Source: JBKPRX01 sp046734795
Lineage (GTDB): Bacteria > Actinomycetota > Thermoleophilia > Gaiellales > Gaiellaceae
Assembly: GCA_046734795.1 (NCBI GenBank)
Contig: JBKPRX010000110.1
Location: forward strand, 1-22,400
Direction of reading: 5' to 3'
Length of the DNA: 22,400 nt
Below, piece by piece: positions 1 through 6,476 of the stretch (its first letter is position 1; each line of letters starts with the position of its first letter). The notes under the pieces were generated by a model. The model was not told the DNA's origin, made no database searches, and saw only the letters and a program-made list of their open reading frames with translations. The position numbers were made by a program, and so were the translations under genes.

Positions 1-861
1 CCGCCGGACGATGTCCGCAAGGGCGCGCACGAACGGCTCGTCGTCGTTCGGCATGTCGATTCGTTCGAGCGTCATGCCGAGCTCGGCGGCTTTCTCCTTC
101 GCCTCGATGTCGAGGTCCCAGCGGATCTCGAGATGGTCGGAAACGAACCCGATCGGACACACGAGCACGTCGTCGACGCCTCGTTCGTGCAGCTCGTCGA
201 GGTGGTCGAGGATGTCGGGCCCGAGCCACGGCTCGCCGGTGGGGCTCTCCGACTGGAACGAAAACGTCCAGCGGTCGCCGAGGTCCGCGGCTGAGGCGAC
301 GAGCCGCGATGTCTCGAGCAGCTGATCCTTGTACGGATCGCCTTCGTCGAGGATGCGCGCCGGCAGCGAGTGCGCCGTGAAGACGACGTGGGCGCCGGTG
401 CCACGCACGCGATCTGCAAGCAGGTCGACGAATGCTTTGTCGTCGTGCCAGCTCTCGATAAAGCGGAGGTTCGCGCGTCCGGCAAGTGCGTCTTCGAGCT
501 GCGCGCGGTAGCCGGCGATCGACAAACGCGAGTAGTGCGGCGCGAGCACGAGTCCGACGATCGTCTGCGCACCGCCCGCGAGTGCCGACTCTGCCGCTGC
601 GGCGATCCGGGGATCCCAGTGCTTCATGCCCGTGTACACGGGCAGTTCGAGCTCGCGTTCGAGCGCGGCCCTCGTCTGCTCGGTGATCGCGTTCAACGGG
701 TTCGCGTCCTCGACTCCGAGCCGGCGATACCGATCCTCGAGGTCGGCGAGGTTCTCCGCCGCGATCGGCCGCCCGCCGCGGATGTCGGCGTAGTACGCGG
801 GCACATCCGCGAGCCGCTCCGGCGACCCGTAGGCCATGAGGACGACGGCGACCTCGCTCAT
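1..861 (-). CDS. hemH: Ferrochelatase (HemH/CpfC), C-terminus cut by window edge
   Basis: Inserts ferrous iron into a porphyrin in a late step of heme synthesis; in monoderm bacteria the substrate is usually coproporphyrin III. The frame is open from an ATG at 861 to base 1 without a stop, giving 287 residues, so most of a roughly 310-350-residue family member is here. Family marks are AYGSP near the N-terminus (10-14), LAPHYS (106-111), the catalytic-histidine motif TAHSLP (162-167, H164), FQSESPTGEPWLGP (202-215) and PIGFVSDHLEIRWDLD (236-251) with the conserved glutamate E244. No C-terminal cysteine cluster for an iron-sulfur centre is visible, but the last residues are missing. It lies 75 bases after hemE on the same strand. 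No convincing Shine-Dalgarno precedes the ATG; a TAGCCT box sits 8 bases upstream. The family is certain; the exact porphyrin substrate is inferred. Confidence 0.95.
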   Translation of the reverse strand, partial: MSEVAVVLMAYGSPERLADVPAYYADIRGGRPIAAENLADLEDRYRRLGVEDANPLNAITEQTRAALERELELPVYTGMKHWDPRIAAAAESALAGGAQTIVGLVLAPHYSRLSIAGYRAQLEDALAGRANLRFIESWHDDKAFVDLLADRVRGTGAHVVFTAHSLPARILDEGDPYKDQLLETSRLVASAADLGDRWTFSFQSESPTGEPWLGPDILDHLDELHERGVDDVLVCPIGFVSDHLEIRWDLDIEAKEKAAELGMTLERIDMPNDDEPFVRALADIVRR

Positions 862-869
862 CGGGCGGG

Positions 870-875
870 AGGCTA
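870..875 (-). promoter_or_regulatory. Candidate -10 box (TAGCCT) before hemH
   Basis: On the minus strand this reads TAGCCT and ends 8 bases before the hemH ATG. It fits the TANNNT -10 pattern of leaderless actinobacterial promoters, and no ribosome binding site lies between it and the start. No -35 element is recognisable. It lies in the 75-base gap between hemE and hemH and does not overlap any stop codon there. Confidence 0.3.
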
Positions 876-936
876 GCGCAGAGCGCGTGCGAGGAGGCGA
901 TCGCGGCCGGGCACGGCTGCGGGTACAGATTTGGTG

Positions 937-1968
937 TCAGACGCGGGCTTCGGTGGCTCGCTCTTGGACGAGTTCGGTCAAGCGCTTGAGAGCGTCCGGC
1001 GACGTGTCGGGCAGGACGCCGTGGCCGAGATTGAAGATATGGCCGTTGCGGGCTCGCGCGCGGTCGAGCACGTCAGCCGCTGCCGACTCGACGCGCTCCC
1101 AGGGGCCGAGCAGCACCGCGGGGTCGAGATTGCCCTGCACGCCTCGCTCGTCGCCGACCTCGTCCCAGCCGCGATCGAGCGGAACGCGCCAGTCGAGCCC
1201 GATCACGTCGCCGCCCGCGGCCGCCATCGACGAGAGCAACGTCGCCGTGCCGGTTCCGAAATGGATCGTCGGCGCGTCGACGGCCGCGAGAATTCGTGTC
1301 GACCACGGTGCGACGAACTCGTCGTAGTCGGCCGGCGAGAGCGAACCGACCCACGAGTCGAAGAGCTGGATCACGTCGGCGCCCGCGCTCGCTTGCGCAG
1401 CGACGTACAGAGCAAACTGATCCGCGAGCTTGTCCATCAACGCAAACCAGGTCGCGGGCTCGCGATACATGAGCTCCTTCACGCGGACAAAGTCGCGCGA
1501 CGGCCGACCTTCGACGAGGTAGCCCGCGACCGTGAAGGGGCCGCCGCAGAAGCCGACGAGCGCACGTTCGTCCTCGAGCTCGCCGCGCACGATTCGAATC
1601 GTCTCGAGCGTCGGCGCGAGCGTCTCCGCCGGATCGGTGACCGTCAGTCGCTCGACGTCGGCAGCGCTTCGTACGGGTTGCGCGACCACCGGTCCGACGC
1701 CTTCGACGAGCTCGACGCCCACGTCCATCGCGACGACCGGCGTCATGATGTCGCTGAAGAGCACTGCCGCGTCGACGCCGTGCCTGCGGACCGGCTGCAA
1801 CGTGACCTCGGCACAGAGTTCCGGTTGCGCGACGATCTCGAAGAGCGTGTGCCGCTCGCGGATCTTGCGGTACTCCGGCAGCGAGCGGCCGGCCTGCCGC
1901 ATGAACCACACCGGCGTCCGCTCGACCGGCTCGCGACGCGCGGCGCGTACGAGGAGAGGATCGGTCAC
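937..1968 (-). CDS. hemE: Uroporphyrinogen III decarboxylase (HemE)
   Basis: Decarboxylates the four acetate side chains of uroporphyrinogen III to give coproporphyrinogen III in the cytoplasm. The 343-residue length is normal for the family. Signatures are PVWFMRQAGRSLPEYR (19-34), with the substrate-binding arginines R24 and R28, LFSDIMTP (70-77) with the catalytic aspartate D73, GFCGGPFTVAGY in the middle third, and the C-terminal NLGHGVLPDTSPDAL. The GTG start places the conserved arginine motif at the usual distance from the N-terminus. Only 27 bases separate this start from the ATG of the plus-strand gene at 1996, so the two share an upstream region. hemH follows downstream, consistent with a heme operon whose remaining genes are beyond the left edge. 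Confidence 0.97.
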   Translation of the reverse strand: MTDPLLVRAARREPVERTPVWFMRQAGRSLPEYRKIRERHTLFEIVAQPELCAEVTLQPVRRHGVDAAVLFSDIMTPVVAMDVGVELVEGVGPVVAQPVRSAADVERLTVTDPAETLAPTLETIRIVRGELEDERALVGFCGGPFTVAGYLVEGRPSRDFVRVKELMYREPATWFALMDKLADQFALYVAAQASAGADVIQLFDSWVGSLSPADYDEFVAPWSTRILAAVDAPTIHFGTGTATLLSSMAAAGGDVIGLDWRVPLDRGWDEVGDERGVQGNLDPAVLLGPWERVESAAADVLDRARARNGHIFNLGHGVLPDTSPDALKRLTELVQERATEARV

Positions 1969-1979
1969 CGACGAGTTCT

Positions 1980-1986
1980 TACACTA
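1980..1986. promoter_or_regulatory. Overlapping divergent -10 boxes between hemE and the 1996 gene
   Basis: The plus strand reads TACACT at 1980-1985, 10 bases before the ATG at 1996. The minus strand reads TAGTGT at 1986-1981, 12 bases before the hemE GTG. Both fit TANNNT, and both would give transcripts with leaders of only a few bases. The boxes share most of their bases, so a polymerase bound for one direction should exclude the other. No clear -35 elements were seen. This is a pattern match only. Confidence 0.35.
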
Positions 1987-1995
1987 GTCCGCGCC

Positions 1996-2736
1996 ATGGC
2001 GACGCGACCCGCACCTCTCGTCGTCTCCTGGCACGCCGTCGAGCTCGAGGCGGTGCAGGCGGGCGCGGCGCAGGTTGCGCGCGTCGAGGTCGAGAACGCG
2101 GGCGCCGCGCGCTGGCGCACGCGGGGGCCGCACGACGGTCTCTTTCTCTCGTACCACTGGCTCGACGACCGCGGTAACCCGCTCCACTGGGACGGCCTCC
2201 GCACGGCGCTCGAGCGGCCGGTCGAACCAGGCCAAAGGGTCGTGCATCCGCTGCGGCTCCGCGGGCCGATTCCGCCGGGCCGCTACCGCCTCTCGATCGA
2301 CCTCGTCGAGGAATCGCGGTTCTGGCTCGCCGACCTCGGCAACTCGCCGCTCGAACGCGAGGTGGACGTAACCCCGCGCGACGCGGCGGGCGCGCGCTCC
2401 TTTCTTCCGGACGGAGCGGAGCAGGCCCCCGGCTGGGACGACGTCGTTCGCGCTGCGCACACGGCTGGTTACGCGGCCGTCGGCGGCGCGATCGACGTGC
2501 CGGCTCGCTTTCGCCGCTCGAACCCCGAGCTCGAGCCGTACACACCAGGCGGAGGTCGGAACCCCGCCTTCACGCTGCCGCTCGTTTGCCCGTCGCTCCT
2601 GCCGCCGCTCGTGCCGAACACCGAGATCGCGGGCCTGCCCGCGTGGGCGAACGACGGACTGGATGGCGAGCCGTGGCTCTACGACGGTCGCGCCGTCGTC
2701 AGACTTCGATCGCGATCTGGTCGTCTACTCGGCTGA
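1996..2736 (+). CDS. Two-part hypothetical protein with Ig-like beta-sandwich and a C-terminal PGGGRNP/EPWLYDGR region
   Basis: A 246-residue protein with no signal peptide or membrane segment. Residues about 10-127 resemble the Ig-like beta-sandwich sometimes attached to bacterial glycosyltransferases: a W/G-rich core (SYHWLDDRGNPLHWDGLRT, 52-70), a PG turn (78-79), IPPGRYRLSIDLVEE (92-106) and a W before the last strand. Residues about 145-236 form a second region with YTPGGGRNP (182-190), PLVCPSLLPPL (195-205), GLPAW (213-217) and EPWLYDGR (225-232), which I do not recognise as a named domain. Codons have high GC at third positions and the reverse frames look non-genic, so the gene is probably real. 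It diverges from hemE and overlaps the convergent ABC permease by 38 bases. A carbohydrate-recognition role for its glycan-locus neighbours is inference; the function is unknown. Confidence 0.7.
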   Translation: MATRPAPLVVSWHAVELEAVQAGAAQVARVEVENAGAARWRTRGPHDGLFLSYHWLDDRGNPLHWDGLRTALERPVEPGQRVVHPLRLRGPIPPGRYRLSIDLVEESRFWLADLGNSPLEREVDVTPRDAAGARSFLPDGAEQAPGWDDVVRAAHTAGYAAVGGAIDVPARFRRSNPELEPYTPGGGRNPAFTLPLVCPSLLPPLVPNTEIAGLPAWANDGLDGEPWLYDGRAVVRLRSRSGRLLG

Positions 2737-3508
2737 AGACGAACGCGCCGAGAACGAGCGAGACCACAGCTGCGACGGCGAGATAGACGACGTCGCCCCA
2801 CGCCGGCAGGTCACCCCAGTACAGCGGATCGCGGATCGCCTCGACGCCGGGTGAGACGAAGTTGGCCCAATGGATGAGATCGATCGCGAGCTGCTGATGT
2901 GCGTCGGCGAACGGAAGCCCGCTCAACGGGTAGAGGATCGGCGTGAGGAAGAACCACGGCAAAAGCAGCGCGGCGACGATGAACTCGATGTCGCGGAAGA
3001 GGACGTTGAGCGATGCAACGGCAAGCGCGATCCCGGCGACCAGACAGACGAAGAGAACCGTCAGCGGGACCGCGAGCAACTCGGTGCTGCGCGTGCGCGG
3101 CAGGACGACGAACGACAGGATCAGCAGCCCGACGATCATGACGCCGAAGCTGACGAGGTTCGCGCCGACGATCGAGAGCGGAACGAGCTGGCGCGGAAAG
3201 CGGGTCTTGCGGATCAGGTTCGCGTTGTCGACGAGCGAGTGCGCTGACGTCTGCAGCGTCGTCGCGAAGAATGTCCAGAGCGAGAGCCCGACGAGCAGGA
3301 AGACCGGGTAGTGGTCGACTCCTTCCTGGAACGGCGTCTTCCAGATGACCGAGAAGACGAGCAGGTACACCGCCATCAGAAGCAGCGGGTTCGCAATCGT
3401 CCAGAGAACACCGAGCACCGAGCCGCGATACCGCGCCTGCACGTCGCGGCGGAAGAGATTGCCGAGGAGCTCGCGGTAGCGGACGAGATCTCCGTAGACG
3501 GCGACCAT
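2699..3508 (-). CDS. ABC-2 type polysaccharide export permease (Wzm/TagG/KpsM-like)
   Basis: A 269-residue integral membrane subunit of the ABC-2 family that moves lipid-linked polysaccharides or teichoic acids across the cytoplasmic membrane. The N-terminal signature LFRRDVQARYRGSVLGVLWTIANPLLLMAVY is typical of Wzm/TagG/RfbA permeases, followed by about six hydrophobic segments and the mid-protein NVLFRDIEFIVAALLLPWFFLTPILYP. An ATG at 3508 (MVAVYGDLVRYRELL) fits better than the longer reading back to 3598, which would run into the upstream gene. The gene begins 10 bases after the GT4 gene stop. The usual partner ATPase (Wzt/TagH) normally lies next to the permease, but here the next gene is the convergent gene at 1996-2736. 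No Walker A or ABC signature motif appears in any protein of the window, so the ATPase must be elsewhere. Confidence 0.92.
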   Translation of the reverse strand: MVAVYGDLVRYRELLGNLFRRDVQARYRGSVLGVLWTIANPLLLMAVYLLVFSVIWKTPFQEGVDHYPVFLLVGLSLWTFFATTLQTSAHSLVDNANLIRKTRFPRQLVPLSIVGANLVSFGVMIVGLLILSFVVLPRTRSTELLAVPLTVLFVCLVAGIALAVASLNVLFRDIEFIVAALLLPWFFLTPILYPLSGLPFADAHQQLAIDLIHWANFVSPGVEAIRDPLYWGDLPAWGDVVYLAVAAVVSLVLGAFVFSRVDDQIAIEV

Positions 3509-3515
3509 GCGCGTC

Positions 3516-3521
3516 AGGCTA
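3516..3521 (-). promoter_or_regulatory. Candidate -10 box (TAGCCT) before the ABC permease
   Basis: The minus strand reads TAGCCT, 7 bases before the permease ATG at 3508, which is leaderless spacing. Its TAG is also the stop codon of the upstream GT4 gene (3521-3519). The same hexamer precedes hemH and the GMD-like gene. No -35 element or Shine-Dalgarno is visible. It could equally be a stop codon followed by chance bases. Confidence 0.25.
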
Positions 3522-4583
3522 GCTGGGCCTGACGACGCGTCGGAACAGCTCTGCGAGCCTGCCCGCGAAGTCGCGGCTGCGATGCATCCGCACGACACGG
3601 TTGCGCGCTGCGCTGCCGAGCCGCTCTCCGAGGTCGCGGTCGGCGACGACGCGCTCGATCGCCGCGCGCAGCGCGTCCGGTTCCTCGGCCGGCACGACGA
3701 GTGCGTCGTGCTCGTGCTGCACGTAGTCGGCGAGGATCGCGCGCTCGCTTGCGACGACCGGCCGGCCCATGGCCATGCCTTCGAGCAGAGCCGTCAGGCC
3801 ACCGCCCTCCGATCCGTATGAGAAGTCGTCACGACGCTGCGGCAGGACGACGCATGCGGCGCGCGCGTAGAGATCGCGCAGCTCGTCGAAGGAAACGTTG
3901 CGCGCCGTGACGTTGGCGGGCAGCGAGAGCCCGTCGAGGTTGCGCGGATGCGCGATCACCTCGACGCGAACGTCGAGATCGCGAACCGCGTCAGCGAACG
4001 TGCCGTAGTCGCGCGCGAGGTCCTTGCCGACCGTGAGGACGAGCGGCCGCTCGTCGTCGGTGCTCTCCACGCGACGCGGTTCGAAGAAGACGTCGTCGAC
4101 CGGGATCACGAGCATCGCCGCCTGCTCGTCGGCGACGACGCCCCACTCGACGAGCTGGTCGCGCTGCGAGGTTCCGAGGCAGAGGACGCAGCCGGCGGAT
4201 CGCAGCGAGGCAGCGAGGAGGCGCCGCTTCGAGCGCGATGCGCGGCGCCAGATGAGGTTGAGCCCGAAGTTGATGACGACGACCTGAAGATCGGGACGGA
4301 CCCGCGCAGCGAGCGGCAGCACCGCGCCGAGCGGGGTGAAGACGACATCAGGCCGCCCGACCTCGAGCGGCACCGTCAGCTCGCGGGCGCTCCAGGCCGC
4401 CCGCCCGAGCGCGCCCGGCAGCGACCGACGCGTCAGGAGCGGATCGTGGAGGCGCGGCTCCACGCCGTACTCCGGCAGGTACAGCATCCCGTGCAGCTGC
4501 GAGTCCGGCTCGCGGCCGGCTGCGATCTCGTCGATCCGGCGCGGATTCGGGTAGACGAAGGCGGCGCGCAGCGGTCGTGGCAC
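3519..4583 (-). CDS. GT4-type glycosyltransferase
   Basis: A GT-B fold sugar transferase that would add a residue from a nucleotide sugar to a surface glycan precursor at the inner face of the membrane. With the GTG start at 4583 the protein has 354 residues. The N-terminal Rossmann strand is RAAFVYPNP (6-14); the second domain carries LVLTVGKDLARDYGTF (181-196), and the donor-binding region is SEGGGLTALLEGMAMGRPVVASE (258-280), a variant of the E-x7-E motif with a glycine-rich insert. An alternative GTG at 4613 adds ten glycine-rich residues and has a GGAGG only 3 bases upstream; I prefer 4583 because the fold begins right after it. It forms a two-gene unit with the ABC permease 10 bases downstream, so it probably works on the exported glycan. 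The donor and acceptor cannot be told from sequence. Confidence 0.85.
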   Translation of the reverse strand: MPRPLRAAFVYPNPRRIDEIAAGREPDSQLHGMLYLPEYGVEPRLHDPLLTRRSLPGALGRAAWSARELTVPLEVGRPDVVFTPLGAVLPLAARVRPDLQVVVINFGLNLIWRRASRSKRRLLAASLRSAGCVLCLGTSQRDQLVEWGVVADEQAAMLVIPVDDVFFEPRRVESTDDERPLVLTVGKDLARDYGTFADAVRDLDVRVEVIAHPRNLDGLSLPANVTARNVSFDELRDLYARAACVVLPQRRDDFSYGSEGGGLTALLEGMAMGRPVVASERAILADYVQHEHDALVVPAEEPDALRAAIERVVADRDLGERLGSAARNRVVRMHRSRDFAGRLAELFRRVVRPS

Positions 4584-4616
4584 GGCCGCGAACCTACCGC
4601 CTGGACCGCCCACACA

Positions 4617-4639
4617 CCTCCGTTACAGGCCTCCGTTAC
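4617..4639. repeat. Tandem 10-base direct repeat in a divergent promoter region
   Basis: CCTCCGTTAC occurs at 4617-4626 and again at 4630-4639, a perfect 10-base repeat with a 13-base period. It lies in the 81-base gap between the divergent GT4 (start 4583) and PNPT fusion (start 4665) genes. It could be an operator half-site pair or overlapping promoter elements: TACGCT at 4637-4642 is a possible plus-strand -10. On the minus strand each copy contains GGAGG. Confidence 0.5.
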
Positions 4640-4652
4640 GCTTGCAAAGCGT

Positions 4653-4656
4653 GGAG
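4653..4656 (+). promoter_or_regulatory. Ribosome binding site GGAG for the PNPT fusion gene
   Basis: GGAG lies 8 bases before the GTG at 4665. It is one of the few well-placed Shine-Dalgarno sequences in the window and supports this GTG over other starts in the long upstream open frame, which is antisense to the GT4 gene. Confidence 0.55.
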
Positions 4657-4664
4657 CATCCCCG

Positions 4665-6476
4665 GTGAAAGCTGCCGCGACTCTCGCTGCTCTCCCAGTT
4701 GCGCTGCTCGCGACGTGGGCGTTGTTGCGCTCTCCGCTCGCCCGTCGCATGGTCGCTGCGCCGCGTGGAGACCGCTGGCACGAGCGGCCCACGCCGCTCG
4801 TGGGCGGGATCGGAATCGTGCTCGGCATCGCTGCGGGCGTCGGGCTCGCGGCCGCGCTCGGCGAAGCTTCGTCGACGCGCGTTCTCGCGGGGGTCGCCGG
4901 CGGCTGTGCGCTCCTTTTCCTCGCCGGGCTCGCAGACGACCTTTGGAGCCTCGACCCGCTCGCGAAGCTCGCCGCACAGATCGGCGCCGCGGCGATGGTC
5001 GTCGCTGCCGGGCTCAAGGCCGAGATCGTCACGAACGACGTGCTCGCGATCGCGCTCGCGATGGTCTGGCTCGTCGGAATGACGAACGCGTTCAACTTCC
5101 TCGACAACATCGACGGCCTCGCTGCGACGCTCGCGGCCATCGCCGCGACGTGCTTTGCGATCGACTCGCTGACGATCCACAAGGACCCGACGCACGTGCC
5201 GCTCGCGATCGCGCTGTCGGTTGCTTTCGCCTGCGCCGGATTTCTGCCGTTCAACCTGCGACCCGGCAAGCGCGCCGCGACCTTCATGGGCGACTCCGGC
5301 AGTCAGGTGCTCGGGTTCCTGCTTGCGTCGCTCGGTCTAGCGTCGAGCTGGAAGGCGGCGAGCACCACCGTCGCGACGTTGCTCCTGCCGTTGCTGATCC
5401 TCGCCGTTCCGATCCTCGACACGACGCTCGTCACCATCGTCCGCCTTCTCGAAGGCCGCCCGGTCTATCGCGGCGGCCGCGACCACACGTCGCATCGGCT
5501 CGTGAGCCGCGGTCTGTCCGACACACGCGCAGTCGTCTTGCTCGCGATGATCTCGGCCGCACTCGGTGCGACGAGTCTCGCGTACGCCGTGATCGGCGAC
5601 CAGCGCGTGACGCTGCTCGGCGTGCTGGTCAGCTTCGCTTTGCTCGTCCAGTTCGGCAGCTTCCTGTCGGACGTCGAGCGCGAAGCCGCGCTGCCGTCCG
5701 GGCCGTTCGCCGCCCTCTTCGCACACCGGCGGCGGTTGATCGAGGTGCTCGTCGACTTCGCGCTGATCTCGGCCGCGTTTGCGACCGCGTACTTCTTGGG
5801 CGTCGAAGGAAGCGGCACGGTGTACCAGCGGCACATCGCCACAGTGGCGCTTCCCGCTGTCTTGTTCGCACGGTACGCCACGTTCATCCCATTCGGCCTC
5901 TATCGAGGCATCTGGCGATACGCAGGCGCGCGTGACGCGGCGAACATCCTTGCGGCCGTCGTGGTATCCGAGTTCGTTGCGTTCTCGTTCATCGCCGCGA
6001 CGCAGGACTTCCGCGACTTTCCGCGATCCGTGTTCGTCGTCGACGCCCTGCTCGCGTTCGTGCTGATCGGCGGCTCGCGCTTCGCCGAGCGTGCACTCGA
6101 CCGCGGACTGTCCGGCTTCCGCGACCGGGCGCACCAACACCGCACGCTGATCGTCGGCGCAGGCCGCACCGGCCGGAGCCTCTTGCGCGAGCTGCGTGAG
6201 ACACCGGGCGAGCGCGTCGTCGGTCTCGTAGACGACGATCCGGCGCTACGCCGCCGGCGACTCCAGGGAACGCCCGTGCTCGGGACGCTGGACGAGATCG
6301 GCTACGTGTTGGGACGCGCGCAGCCGGACGCGGTGCTCGTGACGATCCCGGATGCACCGCGAACGCGGCTCGACCTCGTGCTCGAAGCGTGTGAACGAGC
6401 GGAGATTGCGTGCAGGTTCGTCCGCCGCGAGATCGACCTCGACCCCGAGGTCGTCCTCGGCGCGACCGCCGAATGA
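4665..6476 (+). CDS. Polyprenyl-phosphate sugar-1-phosphate transferase (WecA/TagO/MraY family) fused to a FlaA1/CapD-type N-terminal membrane and Rossmann region
   Basis: A 603-residue membrane protein. Residues 1-330 form a PNPT enzyme that moves a sugar-1-phosphate from a UDP-sugar to undecaprenyl phosphate, starting glycan assembly. Its marks are RGDRWHERPTPLVGG (34-48), the Mg-binding DDLWSLDP (91-98), NAFNFLDNIDGL (141-152), FMGDSGS (207-213) and the histidine motif RDHTSHR (272-278). Residues about 355-480 are a second membrane block (RRRLIEVLVDFALIS, FGLYRGIWRYAG) typical of the N-terminus of FlaA1/CapD/WbpM 4,6-dehydratases. Residues 493-603 form the associated nucleotide-binding fold, with IVGAGRTGRSLL (496-507) and VDDDP (522-526). 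The catalytic SDR domain that normally follows is absent: the protein ends at EVVLGATAE. An ATGA overlap joins it to the next gene. Initiator function is well supported; the role of the appended half is unknown. Confidence 0.9.
   Translation: MKAAATLAALPVALLATWALLRSPLARRMVAAPRGDRWHERPTPLVGGIGIVLGIAAGVGLAAALGEASSTRVLAGVAGGCALLFLAGLADDLWSLDPLAKLAAQIGAAAMVVAAGLKAEIVTNDVLAIALAMVWLVGMTNAFNFLDNIDGLAATLAAIAATCFAIDSLTIHKDPTHVPLAIALSVAFACAGFLPFNLRPGKRAATFMGDSGSQVLGFLLASLGLASSWKAASTTVATLLLPLLILAVPILDTTLVTIVRLLEGRPVYRGGRDHTSHRLVSRGLSDTRAVVLLAMISAALGATSLAYAVIGDQRVTLLGVLVSFALLVQFGSFLSDVEREAALPSGPFAALFAHRRRLIEVLVDFALISAAFATAYFLGVEGSGTVYQRHIATVALPAVLFARYATFIPFGLYRGIWRYAGARDAANILAAVVVSEFVAFSFIAATQDFRDFPRSVFVVDALLAFVLIGGSRFAERALDRGLSGFRDRAHQHRTLIVGAGRTGRSLLRELRETPGERVVGLVDDDPALRRRRLQGTPVLGTLDEIGYVLGRAQPDAVLVTIPDAPRTRLDLVLEACERAEIACRFVRREIDLDPEVVLGATAE

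Noticed and set aside
862..936. Possible terminator or small gene between hemE and hemH
   Set aside because: No stem-loop with a T-run and no credible small frame was seen in the 75 bases. Only the TAGCCT box was kept.
931..2736. Very long plus-strand open frame covering hemE antisense and continuing into the 1996 gene
   Set aside because: Only the part from 1996 has protein-like composition. The upstream part mirrors hemE and is rich in R, D, V and H, as expected for a GC-rich antisense frame without stops.
3948..4664. Upstream extension of the PNPT fusion frame back to 3948
   Set aside because: It is antisense to the GT4 gene, charged and without motifs. GGAG before the GTG at 4665 and the first membrane helix support the shorter start.
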